Shown piece by piece: positions 34,262-43,201 of a stretch of DNA of 53,308 nucleotides. How positions within the stretch are numbered: the stretch's first letter is position 1; the number at the start of each line of letters is the position of its first letter. Location: positions 1 through 53,308 of the forward strand of contig NZ_QOCZ01000019.1 of NCBI RefSeq assembly GCF_018207095.1, written 5' to 3'. The DNA comes from Nocardiopsis sp. MG754419 (GTDB taxonomy: Bacteria > Actinomycetota > Actinomycetes > Streptosporangiales > Streptosporangiaceae). The notes under the pieces were generated by a model that did not search any database, was not told where the DNA came from, and was given only the letters and a program-made list of their open reading frames with translations. Position numbers and translations under genes: made by a program.

Positions 34262-35664
34262 AAGGCACCCCCTGTACGCGCCGTCCGGCCCGCGACCACC
34301 CGTGGTTCCTCGACGCGCCACAACAGGGCGACGGCGATCATGGTGACGGCGAGCGGGGACATGAGCGCGACGTAGAAGAACATGTACCAGAACAGAAGAA
34401 GCACGGTGAGCAGGGCCGCCTGCCCGACCACGGTGACCGCGGCCCGGTAGCGCCAGGCCACCAACGCGAAGAACGCGACGAACAGGGCCGTTCCGACCCA
34501 CCCGGAGGCGATGAGCGTCATCCACAGCTGCCCCGCGTTGCCGATGACGTGCTGACCGCAGCCCGGGCACTCCGCGCTCGGACCGATGGCGATCGAGTCG
34601 GAGCTGCCCAGCCCCTCGCGGGTGGTGCCCCACCCCACGACCGGCGACAGGTCGGCGGCCTCGACCGAGGCGGCGTTGGTGGCCGCCCGTCCGTCGTCGC
34701 TGTGCGGGTTGTCGGCGCGGGCGCGCACCACGTCCGCCAGCGGGGACGCCGCCAGGGCGATGAGCAGCGCGACCACGGCGACGGCACCGGTGCCGACCAG
34801 CACCACCCGCCCCCGACGCACCGCCTGCGCGGCGCCGAAGGCCAGTGACAGAGCGAGACCGGCCCACAGGGCGCGGTTCAGGGAGTACACGATCGGGGCC
34901 ACCGACAGGGCGGCGGCGAACAGCGCACCCCAGCGCGCCCACCCGGCTCCCTGCACCACCCAGGCCACCACCAGCCACACCAAAAGCAGGGACAGCATGT
35001 AGCCCCAGATGTTGGTGTACTCCCAGGGGGCCTTGGGGCGCGCGGACTCGTACCCGAAGATGTCCATGACCTGTGCGGACGCCGGATGGATCAGTGTCTG
35101 CATGTAGGGGTCGGAGACCAGGGCCCCGGGCAGCAGGTACTCCAGTGGCGCGGTGAACTCGAACCGCGGCGCGAGCATGCCGAGGTATCCGCCGGCGATG
35201 GTGACCAGGCACAGTACCGCCAGCGAGCCCGCCACGAGACGCACCGGCAGTTCACGTTCGGTCAGGTTGCCGACGTAGAGCATCACGACGGTCAGCACCA
35301 GGTAGTTGATGACCCTGAGCAGGGCCCCCGCGTAACCGCCGCTGTCGGGCACCGCGCCGGGCATCTCCAACGGCACCAGGGCCAGGCCCATCACCGTCCA
35401 CACCAGGAACAACGCCCACAGCCAGAACCACGGCGGGACCCGGAGCCCCACCGCACGGTGGCGGCGCACCAGTTCCGCGAACATCGGCACCGCGAACAGC
35501 CAGTACGCGAACTGTCCCATCCCGAGCGCCCACCACACCGGGTACCCGGCGAGCAACCACACCAGAGGCCACCCGGTGACCGCGGCCGACCCGCGCCGCG
35601 CCGCGATCTGCCAGGTCACACCGGTCGAACCCGCCCCCTGGGCGGCCGTTTCCCCGGCCGTCAA
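34258..35664 (-). CDS. Wzy-type O-antigen/exopolysaccharide polymerase
   Basis: Integral membrane protein, 468 residues, with about 11 predicted helices and the large extracellular loop that precedes the last helices (about 315-375, ARADNPHSDDGRAATNAAS and ECPGCGQHVIGNAGQLW). These are features of Wzy/O-antigen ligase-polymerase family proteins that join repeat units outside the membrane. The segment YEYTNIWGY-like (PWEYTNIWGYMLSLLLVW) and LNRALWAGLALSL with a conserved Arg are typical. It starts at TTG 35664, overlapping the wzz stop (TTGA), or at GTG for residue 16. The family is defined by topology more than sequence, so polymerase versus ligase is inferred from the operon. Confidence 0.78.
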   Translation of the reverse strand: MTAGETAAQGAGSTGVTWQIAARRGSAAVTGWPLVWLLAGYPVWWALGMGQFAYWLFAVPMFAELVRRHRAVGLRVPPWFWLWALFLVWTVMGLALVPLEMPGAVPDSGGYAGALLRVINYLVLTVVMLYVGNLTERELPVRLVAGSLAVLCLVTIAGGYLGMLAPRFEFTAPLEYLLPGALVSDPYMQTLIHPASAQVMDIFGYESARPKAPWEYTNIWGYMLSLLLVWLVVAWVVQGAGWARWGALFAAALSVAPIVYSLNRALWAGLALSLAFGAAQAVRRGRVVLVGTGAVAVVALLIALAASPLADVVRARADNPHSDDGRAATNAASVEAADLSPVVGWGTTREGLGSSDSIAIGPSAECPGCGQHVIGNAGQLWMTLIASGWVGTALFVAFFALVAWRYRAAVTVVGQAALLTVLLLFWYMFFYVALMSPLAVTMIAVALLWRVEEPRVVAGRTARTGGAL

Positions 35665-37355
35665 CGCCGTGTTCCGGCCGACGCCGCCGCACCGGAGGCG
35701 GGCTGCGCGGCCTCGCGCGACCTGTGGTCGGTCCCGGTGGGCCTCACCTCGCTGGGCGGCCGCGGCGCCGGCGGAACCGGCATCTGCGGGACCGGGACCG
35801 GCCCCGGACCGGGCTGGCGGGGCACCGTGATCGCGCCGGGAACGGGCACCCCGAAGCGCCGGCCCGCGGTGATCAGCCCGGTCAGGTTCGAGCGTGGGCT
35901 GAGCCCCAGCTCCACGACCGGCAGCAGCAGGTCCGCCGAGGCGGCCAGCGCGTGCACGTCGGCGCGCTCACCGGCGGAGACGGTCGCCACGACCACGAAC
36001 TCCGCGCGCGAACGCAGCAGGTCCACGAGTTCGGCGGCTCCGCTCTGGACGGGGGCCACGGTGCCGGCGCTCCCGTGGCGCAGCACCCGCAGCCGGGGGA
36101 CGTCGGCGGGGCGCACCGCCAGGTCGGCGGGGTCCTCCCCGTCGATGAGCACCTGGGCCAGGCCCGGCCCCTCGGGCAGCCCGAGGAGTTCGCTCACGGA
36201 GTCGGTGCGCGGGTCCGCGCAGACCAGCAGGGTGTCGGCGCCGCCACGGGCCAGCGCGGCCGCGAGGTTGACCGCGGCGGCGGTCCCGGCCCGACCGGGG
36301 GTGGTTCCGGTGACCACGATCAGCCGGCCCGGAGCGCGGGCGTCGTCGTCCGCGGCGTCGGCGGGGTTCGCGTCCGGGACCCGCGCGTCGGTCGCGGCCG
36401 GTCGGGCGCGGACCAGGTGCGCGAGCTCGTTGGCGCGCTGGCCGTCGGGGGAGGCGTCGTCGAGCAGGCCGGGGGAACGTCCGGAACGCCGGGTCGGGGA
36501 GGACAGGTCGAGCAGGACGGGCAGCCCGCCGACCCGCTCCGTGGACTCGACGTCGCGCAGGCGCGGATCGACCCGGTCACGGACCACGGCCGCGGCCAGC
36601 CCGCCCAGCAGGCCGAGCGCGGCACCGGCCACCATCCACAGCGGCAGGATCGGGGAGGAGGCCGACTCCGGAAGCGAGGCGGGCGTGATGATCTGCCCGG
36701 GTGAGACCGTCTCGCGCAGGGCGCTCAGCGGGCTGATGCCGTTGCCGAGGTCGCTGATCTCCTGGCGCAGGGCGTCGGCCCGTGCGTCCTCGCCGGCGGC
36801 GACCGTGCCCTGCCCGGTCAGCTCGGCCAGGTCGTCGTACCGGTCCTGCTGTTCGGCGCGCAGCGCCTCCAATCGGCCCTCGATGAGCGTCCGGGCCTGG
36901 GATCCGCGCTGCTCCAGGTAGGCGTCGGCGAGCGCCTCCGCGCCCTCCCGGGCCGACTCCGGGGTGCCCGCGGAGTAGTGCAGTTCCAGAATGTTGCTGT
37001 TGGGCGGAACGGTCACGTCGACGCGTTCGCGCACGTCCTCGGGGGTGGGCGCCCCCGGAAGCTCCTCGGCCGCGGCTCCGGCCACCCGGTCGGAGAGCAC
37101 CACCTGGGCCTCGCTGTCGAGGTTGACGTCGCCGGTCAGCCGTCCCGACTGTTCACCGGTGAACTCGGCCATCCCGGTGGGGTGCACCTGAACCGAGGTG
37201 ACGGAGGTGTAGGTGGAGGGCACGGCGAACGCTCCGGCGGCGGCGAGGACCAGTCCGCCGAGTACGCCGGCGCACACGAGGCGCCGGCGGCGCCTCAAGA
37301 GTGCGGTGTACTCCTTCAGTTCCGGTCCGGACGAGCCGGGGACATCGGTGTCCAT
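35661..37355 (-). CDS. Wzz-like chain-length protein with degenerate BY-kinase domain
   Basis: First gene of the operon, 564 residues. A Wzz layout occupies 1-260: short cytosolic start, helix 1 (LVCAGVLGGLVLAAAGAFAV, 26-45), an extracellular part with coiled-coil potential (EGRLEALRAEQQDRYDDLAE, 159-178), and helix 2 (LWMVAGAALGLLGGLAAAVV, 239-258). The cytosolic part resembles the bacterial tyrosine-kinase ATPase, but Walker A is GTTPGRAGTAA at 350-360, with no Lys, the Walker B strand EFVVVATVS (452-460) has no Asp, and the tail is Pro-rich with no tyrosine cluster. So it likely controls chain length without kinase activity. ATG 37355 follows GGAGAGGA. Confidence 0.82.
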   Translation of the reverse strand: MDTDVPGSSGPELKEYTALLRRRRRLVCAGVLGGLVLAAAGAFAVPSTYTSVTSVQVHPTGMAEFTGEQSGRLTGDVNLDSEAQVVLSDRVAGAAAEELPGAPTPEDVRERVDVTVPPNSNILELHYSAGTPESAREGAEALADAYLEQRGSQARTLIEGRLEALRAEQQDRYDDLAELTGQGTVAAGEDARADALRQEISDLGNGISPLSALRETVSPGQIITPASLPESASSPILPLWMVAGAALGLLGGLAAAVVRDRVDPRLRDVESTERVGGLPVLLDLSSPTRRSGRSPGLLDDASPDGQRANELAHLVRARPAATDARVPDANPADAADDDARAPGRLIVVTGTTPGRAGTAAAVNLAAALARGGADTLLVCADPRTDSVSELLGLPEGPGLAQVLIDGEDPADLAVRPADVPRLRVLRHGSAGTVAPVQSGAAELVDLLRSRAEFVVVATVSAGERADVHALAASADLLLPVVELGLSPRSNLTGLITAGRRFGVPVPGAITVPRQPGPGPVPVPQMPVPPAPRPPSEVRPTGTDHRSREAAQPASGAAASAGTRR

Positions 37356-37387
37356 CGGGTCCTCTCCACGCAGACATGGCAGCACTT

Positions 37388-37415
37388 TTAGTAAACGATT
37401 GCATACTAAGTGTAA
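37388..37415 (-). promoter_or_regulatory. Putative promoter of the exopolysaccharide operon
   Basis: On the - strand, TTACAC (37415-37410), 16-base spacer, TACTAA (37393-37388). The region is the imperfect-spaced palindrome TTAGTA-N10-TACTAA (37388-37409), which may be an operator. It stands out as an AT-rich island. Start of transcription would be about 25 bases before the first ATG of the operon. Confidence 0.5.
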
Positions 37416-37542
37416 TCCCTTTGGGTCTGCCTGGTGGTCTCGGAAACAGTCCTTTTTCTCACTCCCCAATGTCCGGAAAGCCGGCTTGACCAGCGATGAC
37501 GGCGGGGGCAAAGTCGGACTCCGGGCTCGCGGGCGCACAAAA

Positions 37543-37572
37543 GGGGCGGCGGGGATGTCACCCCACCGCCCC
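37543..37572 (-). terminator. Terminator of the small membrane protein gene
   Basis: Hairpin GGGGCGG/CCGCCCC plus GGGG/CCCC, and on the - strand it is followed by TTTT, a proper intrinsic terminator. Confidence 0.85.
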
Positions 37573-37649
37573 TCACCGAACGTGACCGCCGGGGCCGAAA
37601 CCGGACTCGCGTGTGCGCGCCTCCCGCGTCTCGACCTCCGGGGCCGTGA

Positions 37650-38042
37650 TCAGCCGCCGACGACCATCGTGGGCAGGCCGGTCCCGGACTCCCAGGCGTC
37701 GTCGCACACCTTCTGCGCCGAGACCGTGTGCGCCCGGGCCGCGCAGTCCCGGTACTCCCTGACCTGGTCGCTGTAGATGAGCAGGACCGAGACCATCGCC
37801 ACGGAGATCACGACGCCCACCGCTCCCAGGACGACGCTCGACAGGGCGCCCGGGGCCGTGGATCCCTGCGCCCGCGCGGCCCGCCGGGCCCGCAGGCCCT
37901 GCACCACGCCGAGCGCGGACAGGAGCCCGCTGTAGGGCGGGAACAGCAGGCCGGCCAGCCCCAGGAACAGACCCCACAGGCCGCCTCGCTCGACCTTCGG
38001 GGGTCGGTCGTCGGCGTGCGTCTCCGGGCTGTTGTCGGTCAC
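37650..38042 (-). CDS. Small membrane protein, DUF4190-like
   Basis: A 130-residue protein. The N-terminal 20 residues are charged and cytosolic. Two hydrophobic segments follow, WGLFLGLAGLLFPPYSGLLSAL (about 23-44) and SSVVLGAVGVVISVAMVSVLL (about 68-88), separated by a basic loop GLRARRAARAQ. The C-terminal 35 residues (DCAARAHTVSAQKVCDDAWES) are outside the membrane with a Cys pair. This two-helix arrangement resembles DUF4190. GTG 38042 has GGAG seven bases upstream. Divergent from purN. Function unknown. Confidence 0.7.
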   Translation of the reverse strand: MTDNSPETHADDRPPKVERGGLWGLFLGLAGLLFPPYSGLLSALGVVQGLRARRAARAQGSTAPGALSSVVLGAVGVVISVAMVSVLLIYSDQVREYRDCAARAHTVSAQKVCDDAWESGTGLPTMVVGG

Positions 38043-38309
38043 AGGTTCACTCCTTCGATGGCACCCGTGCAGGGCTGGGCGCCGTGGACCGCTTCCACCG
38101 TGGCGGAACCGGGGGATCGTCGTGTGCGCGGGTGGTACTCAAGGTCCGCGTGGGGTAGACGCTACCCGGACCGATAGGGTGGGGACGCGGACGGGTCCAC
38201 TGGACCCAGGCCCGGTATCTGGACCGGGTGTACGCGATTCCCGGATGCTGCGCCGTCCCCCGGCGCCCCCGGGAGTGGGGGCCGTGGCCCCCGCACCGTT
38301 CTTCTACAC

Positions 38310-38951
38310 ATGAGGGAGAAGCACGCTTTGTCCGCGCGAGTGGTGGTACTCATATCGGGGACGGGCAGCAACATGGCCGCCCTGATGGAGGCCGCGAAGG
38401 ACCCCGCCTACGGGGCCGAGATCGTCGCCGTCGGTACGGATCGTGAGGGAACCCGCGGGATCGAGTTGGCCCGGGCCGCCGGTGTTCCCACGTTCGTGGT
38501 CCCCTTCCGCGACTACACCGACCGTTCCGCCTGGGACACGGCGATGTCCGACCGGATCGCCGAACACGAACCCGACCTGGTCGTGTCCGCGGGCTTCATG
38601 CGCATCCTCGGACCCGCCGTGGTCGGTCGCCACCAGGCCGTCAACATCCACCCGGCGCTGCTGCCCTCCTTCCCCGGCGCGCACGCCGTCCGCGACGCGC
38701 TCGCCCATGGTGTCCGTATCACCGGCACCACCATCCACTTCCTCGACGAGGGCGTCGACTCCGGTCCGATCATCGACCAGGTCGCGGTACCCGTCGAGGA
38801 CGGCGACGACGAGTCCGGGCTCCACGAGCGGATCAAGATCGTGGAGCGGCGGATGCTGGTCGACACGGTCGGCCGGCTCGCCCGCGAGGGCTGGACCATC
38901 GACGGCAGGCACGTGCGGTTCGGCCGCACCGACACAGAGGAGAACCGGTGA
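38310..38951 (+). CDS. purN: Phosphoribosylglycinamide formyltransferase
   Basis: GAR transformylase, 213 residues, transfers a formyl group from 10-formyl-THF in step 3 of purine synthesis. Motifs: [27 protein letters not shown] phosphate site, [21 protein letters not shown] with catalytic His, and the Asp in the [16 protein letters not shown] region. ATG 38310 is used; a TTG at 38328 with GAGGGAG upstream is another possibility. Its last bases overlap the purH start (GTGA), so purN, purH and folD form one operon. Confidence 0.95.
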   Translation: MREKHALSARVVVLISGTGSNMAALMEAAKDPAYGAEIVAVGTDREGTRGIELARAAGVPTFVVPFRDYTDRSAWDTAMSDRIAEHEPDLVVSAGFMRILGPAVVGRHQAVNIHPALLPSFPGAHAVRDALAHGVRITGTTIHFLDEGVDSGPIIDQVAVPVEDGDDESGLHERIKIVERRMLVDTVGRLAREGWTIDGRHVRFGRTDTEENR

Positions 38952-40513
38952 CCCAGCAGCCCATCAGGCGTGCGTTGATCAGTGTGTACGACAAGACCGG
39001 CCTGACGGAGCTGGGCGCCGGCCTGGCGGAGGCCGGGGTGGAGATCGTCTCCACCGGCTCCACCGCCGCCACTCTCACCGAGGCCGGCGTGGCCGTCACC
39101 CCGGTCGAGTCCGTCACGGGTTTCCCCGAGATCATGGAGGGCCGGGTCAAGACCCTCCACCCCGCCGTCCACGCGGGACTGCTCGCCGACCAGGGCAACC
39201 CCGCCCACGTGGCCACGATCGACGACCTGGGCATCGCCCCGTTCGACCTGGTGGTGGTCAACCTCTACCCCTTCTCCGACACCGTGGCCTCCGGCGCCTC
39301 CGTGGCCGACTGCATCGAGAAGATCGACATCGGCGGCCCGGCCATGGTCCGGGCCTCGGCCAAGAACCACGGCAGTGTGGCGATCGTGGTCGACCCCGGC
39401 GCCTACGACTCCGTCCTGGAGGCCGTGCGCGACGGCGGTTTCACCCTCGACCGGCGCAAGGCACTGGCGGGTCGCGCCTTCCAGCACACCGCCGCCTACG
39501 ACGCCGCGGTCGCCGACTGGTTCGCCTCCGCCTACGCCCCCGACGCCGAGGCGGCGGAGACCGGCTGGCCGGACTTCCGCGCCTCCGTGTACACCCGCCA
39601 GGACGCCCTGCGCTACGGGGAGAACCCGCACCAGAAGGCCGCGCTGTACACCGAGGTCGGTGCCGGCGGTGGGCTGGCGGGCGCCGAGCAGCTGCACGGC
39701 AAGGCCATGTCGTACAACAACTACGTCGACGCCGACGCCGCCCTGCGCGCCGCCTACGACTTCGACGAGCCCTGCGTGGCCATCATCAAGCACGCCAACC
39801 CCTGCGGCATCGCCGTGGGCGCCGACAACACCGAGGCCCACCGCAAGGCGCACGCCTCCGACCCGGTGTCCGCGTTCGGCGGCGTGATCGCCACCAACCG
39901 TGAGGTGGGGGGCGAGCTCGCCGCGCAGATCGCCGAGATCTTCACCGAGGTCGTCGTCGCCCCGGCCTTCACCGACGAGGCCGTGGCGACCCTGTCCCGC
40001 AAGAAGAACATCCGTCTGCTGGTCGTCGCCGACCAGGAGCGGGGGCCGCGTCGGGAGGCCCGCGGGATCAGCGGTGGCCTGTTGGTCCAGGACACCGACG
40101 TCATCGACGCCCCCGGTGACGACCCCGCCACGTGGACCCTGGCCACCGGCACCCCCGCCGACGAGGCCACCCTCGCCGACCTGGCCTTCGCGTGGAGGTC
40201 CGTGCGCGCGGTCAAGTCCAACGCGATCCTCCTGGCCTCCGGCGGCGCCACCGTCGGCGTGGGCATGGGGCAGGTCAACCGGGTCGACTCCGCCCGTCTG
40301 GCCGTCTCCCGGGCCGCCGAGCGGGTGAAGGGCTCGGTCGCCGCCAGCGACGCGTTCTTCCCGTTCGCCGACGGTCTGGAGATCCTCACCGAGGCCGGGG
40401 TGCGCGCGGTCGTCCAGCCGGGTGGTTCCGTCCGCGACGCCGAGGTCGTCGCCGCGGCCGAGGCCGCCGGCGTGACCATGTACTTCACCGGCACCCGCCA
40501 CTTCTTCCACTAG
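38948..40513 (+). CDS. purH: Bifunctional AICAR transformylase/IMP cyclohydrolase
   Basis: 521 residues catalysing the last two steps of purine biosynthesis. The N-terminal IMP cyclohydrolase (MGS-like) domain reads [41 protein letters not shown]. The C-terminal AICAR formyltransferase domain has [45 protein letters not shown] with the catalytic Lys-His pair, and [30 protein letters not shown] 38948 overlaps the purN stop by four bases. The folD gene begins nine bases after its stop. Confidence 0.97.
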   Translation: MTQQPIRRALISVYDKTGLTELGAGLAEAGVEIVSTGSTAATLTEAGVAVTPVESVTGFPEIMEGRVKTLHPAVHAGLLADQGNPAHVATIDDLGIAPFDLVVVNLYPFSDTVASGASVADCIEKIDIGGPAMVRASAKNHGSVAIVVDPGAYDSVLEAVRDGGFTLDRRKALAGRAFQHTAAYDAAVADWFASAYAPDAEAAETGWPDFRASVYTRQDALRYGENPHQKAALYTEVGAGGGLAGAEQLHGKAMSYNNYVDADAALRAAYDFDEPCVAIIKHANPCGIAVGADNTEAHRKAHASDPVSAFGGVIATNREVGGELAAQIAEIFTEVVVAPAFTDEAVATLSRKKNIRLLVVADQERGPRREARGISGGLLVQDTDVIDAPGDDPATWTLATGTPADEATLADLAFAWRSVRAVKSNAILLASGGATVGVGMGQVNRVDSARLAVSRAAERVKGSVAASDAFFPFADGLEILTEAGVRAVVQPGGSVRDAEVVAAAEAAGVTMYFTGTRHFFH

Positions 40514-40522
40514 GAGCCACGC

Positions 40523-41383
40523 ATGAGCGCGATCGTTCTCGACGGAAAGGCCGTCGCGAAGTCCATCAGGGAGGACCTGGCCGGGCGGGTGGCCGCGCTG
40601 CACGCCCGCGGCGTCACCCCGGGCCTGGGCACCGTGCTGGTCGGGGACGACCCGGGCAGCCACTCCTACGTGCGCGGCAAGCACCGTGATTGCGCCCAGG
40701 TGGGCATCGCCAGCATCCGCCGCGACCTGCCGGCGGACGCCACCCAGGAGGACGTGGAGCGCGCGGTCCACGAACTCAACCAGGACCCCGCCTGCACCGG
40801 CTACATCGTGCAGCTGCCGCTGCCCAAGGGCCTGGACGAGGGACGCGTGCTGGACCTCATCGACCCGACCAAGGACGCCGACGGTCTCCAACCGACCAAC
40901 CTGGGCCGGCTCGTCCTCATGGAGGAGGCCCCGCTGCCGTGCACCCCGCGCGGCATCGTGGAGCTGCTGCGCCGCTACGAGGTGCCGATCAAGGGCGCCG
41001 AGGTCGTCGTGGTGGGCCGTGGCGTGACGGTGGGGCGCCCCCTCGGGCTGCTGCTCACCCGCCGCTCGGAGAACGCCACCGTGACCCTGTGCCACACCGG
41101 CACCCGTGACCTCGCCGAGCACACCCGCAAGGCGGACATCATCGTCGCCGGCGCGGGCGTGCCCGGGCTCCTCACCCCGGACATGGTCAAGCCCGGCGCT
41201 GCCGTGCTGGACGTGGGCGTCTCACGGACCGACGCCGGGTTGGTCGGAGACGTGGCCCCCGGTGTGGACGAGGTCGCCGGTCACCTGTCGCCGAACCCCG
41301 GCGGTGTGGGACCGATGACCCGCGCGATGCTGCTGGTCAACGTGGTCGAGGCCGCCGAACGACAGGCCGGTCCGTCCGTTTGA
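40523..41383 (+). CDS. folD: Methylene-THF dehydrogenase/cyclohydrolase
   Basis: 286 residues; converts 5,10-methylene-THF to 10-formyl-THF with NADP, supplying the formyl groups used by PurN and PurH. Motifs: [18 protein letters not shown] with the catalytic Lys, [26 protein letters not shown], the Rossmann segment [18 protein letters not shown] and C-terminal [20 protein letters not shown] 40523 with GGAG ribosome-binding site. Operon position fits its job. Confidence 0.97.
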   Translation: MSAIVLDGKAVAKSIREDLAGRVAALHARGVTPGLGTVLVGDDPGSHSYVRGKHRDCAQVGIASIRRDLPADATQEDVERAVHELNQDPACTGYIVQLPLPKGLDEGRVLDLIDPTKDADGLQPTNLGRLVLMEEAPLPCTPRGIVELLRRYEVPIKGAEVVVVGRGVTVGRPLGLLLTRRSENATVTLCHTGTRDLAEHTRKADIIVAGAGVPGLLTPDMVKPGAAVLDVGVSRTDAGLVGDVAPGVDEVAGHLSPNPGGVGPMTRAMLLVNVVEAAERQAGPSV

Positions 41384-41390
41384 ACCCTGC

Positions 41391-41433
41391 CGGTGCCCGG
41401 TGCCGCTCCTCGACGGAGCGGCACCGGGCACCG
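41391..41433 (+). terminator. Terminator of the purN-purH-folD operon
   Basis: Perfect 19-bp stem: CGGTGCCCGGTGCCGCTCC pairs with GGAGCGGCACCGGGCACCG around TCGAC. Confidence 0.95.
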
Positions 41434-41526
41434 TGCATTCGGGCACCCAAGGTCCCCGCCGTGCCGCGAGGCGCCCGAATCACGGGCCGGAGCGCGGCGC
41501 AGGCCCCGAGGGAACACGGCCCCGGC

Positions 41527-42240
41527 TCACCCGGCCCGTCGTGCCTGCCCCACGGGCATCGGGCGCACCAGGCCCAGGGCCACGACCTCGTTGGCCAGCC
41601 GGGTGCGTCGGTTCTGCCCCTCGGGGATGCGGAACTTCTGGTACAGCCGCAGCAGGTGCTGTTTGACCGCGGCCTCGGTGACCACCAGGGCCTCGGCGAT
41701 GTCGCGGGCCGTGGCGGGGGCCACGAACGCCTCCTCGGAGAGGGCCGGACGGCACAAGGCGGTGAGCACGTCCAGTTCCCGGCGGGTCAGCTCCGGAGCG
41801 GCGCCGCGCCGCAGCACCTTGTCCGGGCTCAGTTGCTCCTTGGGCAGTCCACCGACCCGGCAGCGCGCCGTGCCGAAACTCACCACGTCGCCCTCCTCCA
41901 GGACCCGTCGGGCGATGGGCCGGCCGTTGACGCGTGTTCCGTTGCGGGACAGACCCAGGTCCACCACGTAGACGTAGGGCCCGCGGCGGATGAGTTCGGC
42001 GTGCAACTGCGAGACGCTCTGGTCGTCGAGCCGGACGTCCGCGCCCTCACCGCGGCCGACGGTGGTGACCTCGGCGGAGAGCGGGCAGACGTCCCCGGTC
42101 TCCTCGACCCGGAGGTAGGGACCCTCCACGGTGACTCCTCCCGTGCCGGTCATGCGCGGTCGGTGCGAATGGGGGCGGCGGTGCGAGAAGGGGGACTGTC
42201 GTGGGGTGGCGGTTCGATCGACACGTCGCGTGGGCTTCAT
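41527..42240 (-). CDS. FHA-domain protein with LuxR-like HTH C-terminus
   Basis: 237 residues joining a phosphothreonine-binding FHA domain to a DNA-binding-like region. FHA signature residues are visible: GR at 62-63, S76 and H80 in SVSQLHAEL, NG at 100-101 and VNG near 104-106. After a spacer the sequence LTRRELDVLTALCRPALS, then TARDIAEALVVTEAAVKQHLLRLYQKF resembles the LuxR/NarL recognition helices (LTxRExxVL, AxxLxxSxxTVKxHLxxIxxKL). ATG 42240 is preceded by GAGGA seven bases away; ATG 42153 is possible. Such proteins could let a Ser/Thr kinase act directly on transcription; kinase and targets are unknown. Confidence 0.8.
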   Translation of the reverse strand: MKPTRRVDRTATPRQSPFSHRRPHSHRPRMTGTGGVTVEGPYLRVEETGDVCPLSAEVTTVGRGEGADVRLDDQSVSQLHAELIRRGPYVYVVDLGLSRNGTRVNGRPIARRVLEEGDVVSFGTARCRVGGLPKEQLSPDKVLRRGAAPELTRRELDVLTALCRPALSEEAFVAPATARDIAEALVVTEAAVKQHLLRLYQKFRIPEGQNRRTRLANEVVALGLVRPMPVGQARRAG

Positions 42241-42653
42241 GGGGGGTCCTCGCTCACCGGTGCACTCATCCCTGACTGGGTTACCCGGCTGGTACATGTT
42301 CTACGCGCTTACTTCGGAGTTAGACGGATAAGGCGCGGAAATACGGTCTTGTGACCGAACCGGATTGGGAAACGGACGCGCCCTCGACCCGAGGGCGACG
42401 AGTCCGTTTCGGTGAGGTCTGAGGTGTCGGTGGGGGCGGACACTACAATGGGCGCGGTCCCTCCCGGCGGTGGAACCCGATCTCAGCGAGGATCGACCGG
42501 AGCCGCCAGGAACACGAGCCACGGGGGAGTGTCGTCCGGTTTCGGACAGTGTCCTTCCCCTCGGGTGGTCGATCCGTCCCGAACGCCGGGGGAGACCGTG
42601 AGGACGAGCCGCGCGGCGGCTGAACAACCCGGAAGCGAACAGGTCGGTACGCG

Positions 42654-43013
42654 GTGAACGACGCGGGGCAGGCTGAGGTGGCGGAGTCGGACGAGAAGGC
42701 ACCCGACGACGGCGGGGGCGGTAGGGGCACACCACGGCCGAAGGTGCCGTACTGGCTCTCCCAGGTGCCCTACGCCCTCGTGCTGTCCACTCTGGCGGCG
42801 GGGATCGTGGTCGTGGCCGCGGCCTACTTCAAACGAGGGCCGGCCATCATCGCCGGTGCGCTCCTGCTCGCCGCGACCTTCCGACTGTTCCTGCCCAAGG
42901 ACTGGATCGGCCTGTTGGCGGTGCGCCGTCGGTGGGTCGACCTGGCCACGCTGGTGACCCTCGCGGTGCTGCTCATCGTGCTGGCCTGGGTGGCGCCGCA
43001 ACTCTCCTCATGA
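42654..43013 (+). CDS. DUF3017 membrane protein
   Basis: 119 residues: a disordered acidic, Gly-rich N-terminus to about 30, then three hydrophobic helices (VPYALVLSTLAAGIVVVAAA, GPAIIAGALLLAATFRLF, WVDLATLVTLAVLLIVLAWV) with positively charged loops facing inward. It matches the DUF3017 family found after folD in actinobacteria. GTG 42654 is the start. A -10-like TACAAT lies at 42444-42449. Function unknown. Confidence 0.8.
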   Translation: MNDAGQAEVAESDEKAPDDGGGGRGTPRPKVPYWLSQVPYALVLSTLAAGIVVVAAAYFKRGPAIIAGALLLAATFRLFLPKDWIGLLAVRRRWVDLATLVTLAVLLIVLAWVAPQLSS

Positions 43014-43024
43014 GCGTCTAATAA

Positions 43025-43048
43025 GCTTGATGTCGAGATACCTCGACA
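43025..43048. promoter_or_regulatory. Operator-like motifs upstream of icd
   Basis: GCTTGA-TG-TCGAGA (43025-43038) matches the - strand form of the marR operator, TCTTGA-TG-TCAAGA, at 12 of 14 positions. It overlaps a second palindrome, TGTCGAG-ATAC-CTCGACA (43031-43048), and a -35-like TTGATG. The icd leader from here is about 150 bases. Confidence 0.45.
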
Positions 43049-43201
43049 CCGATACAAGCACCGCCTCCCCGGGTGGCACGGACACCGGGCGGGATCAGGG
43101 GATCGCCGTGCGCGTGGAGCATCCGACACCGGACATCGACCGGTCCGGGGCTCCGGGCGGCACGAGGCGGTAGCGAAGACTGAAGGGACAGCCACACAGC
43201 C

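Noticed and set aside
38513-41122. An 869-codon open frame on the - strand over purN, purH and folD
   Set aside because: Same cause: antisense of three certain genes, with composition of low-complexity Gly/Val/His and no domain.
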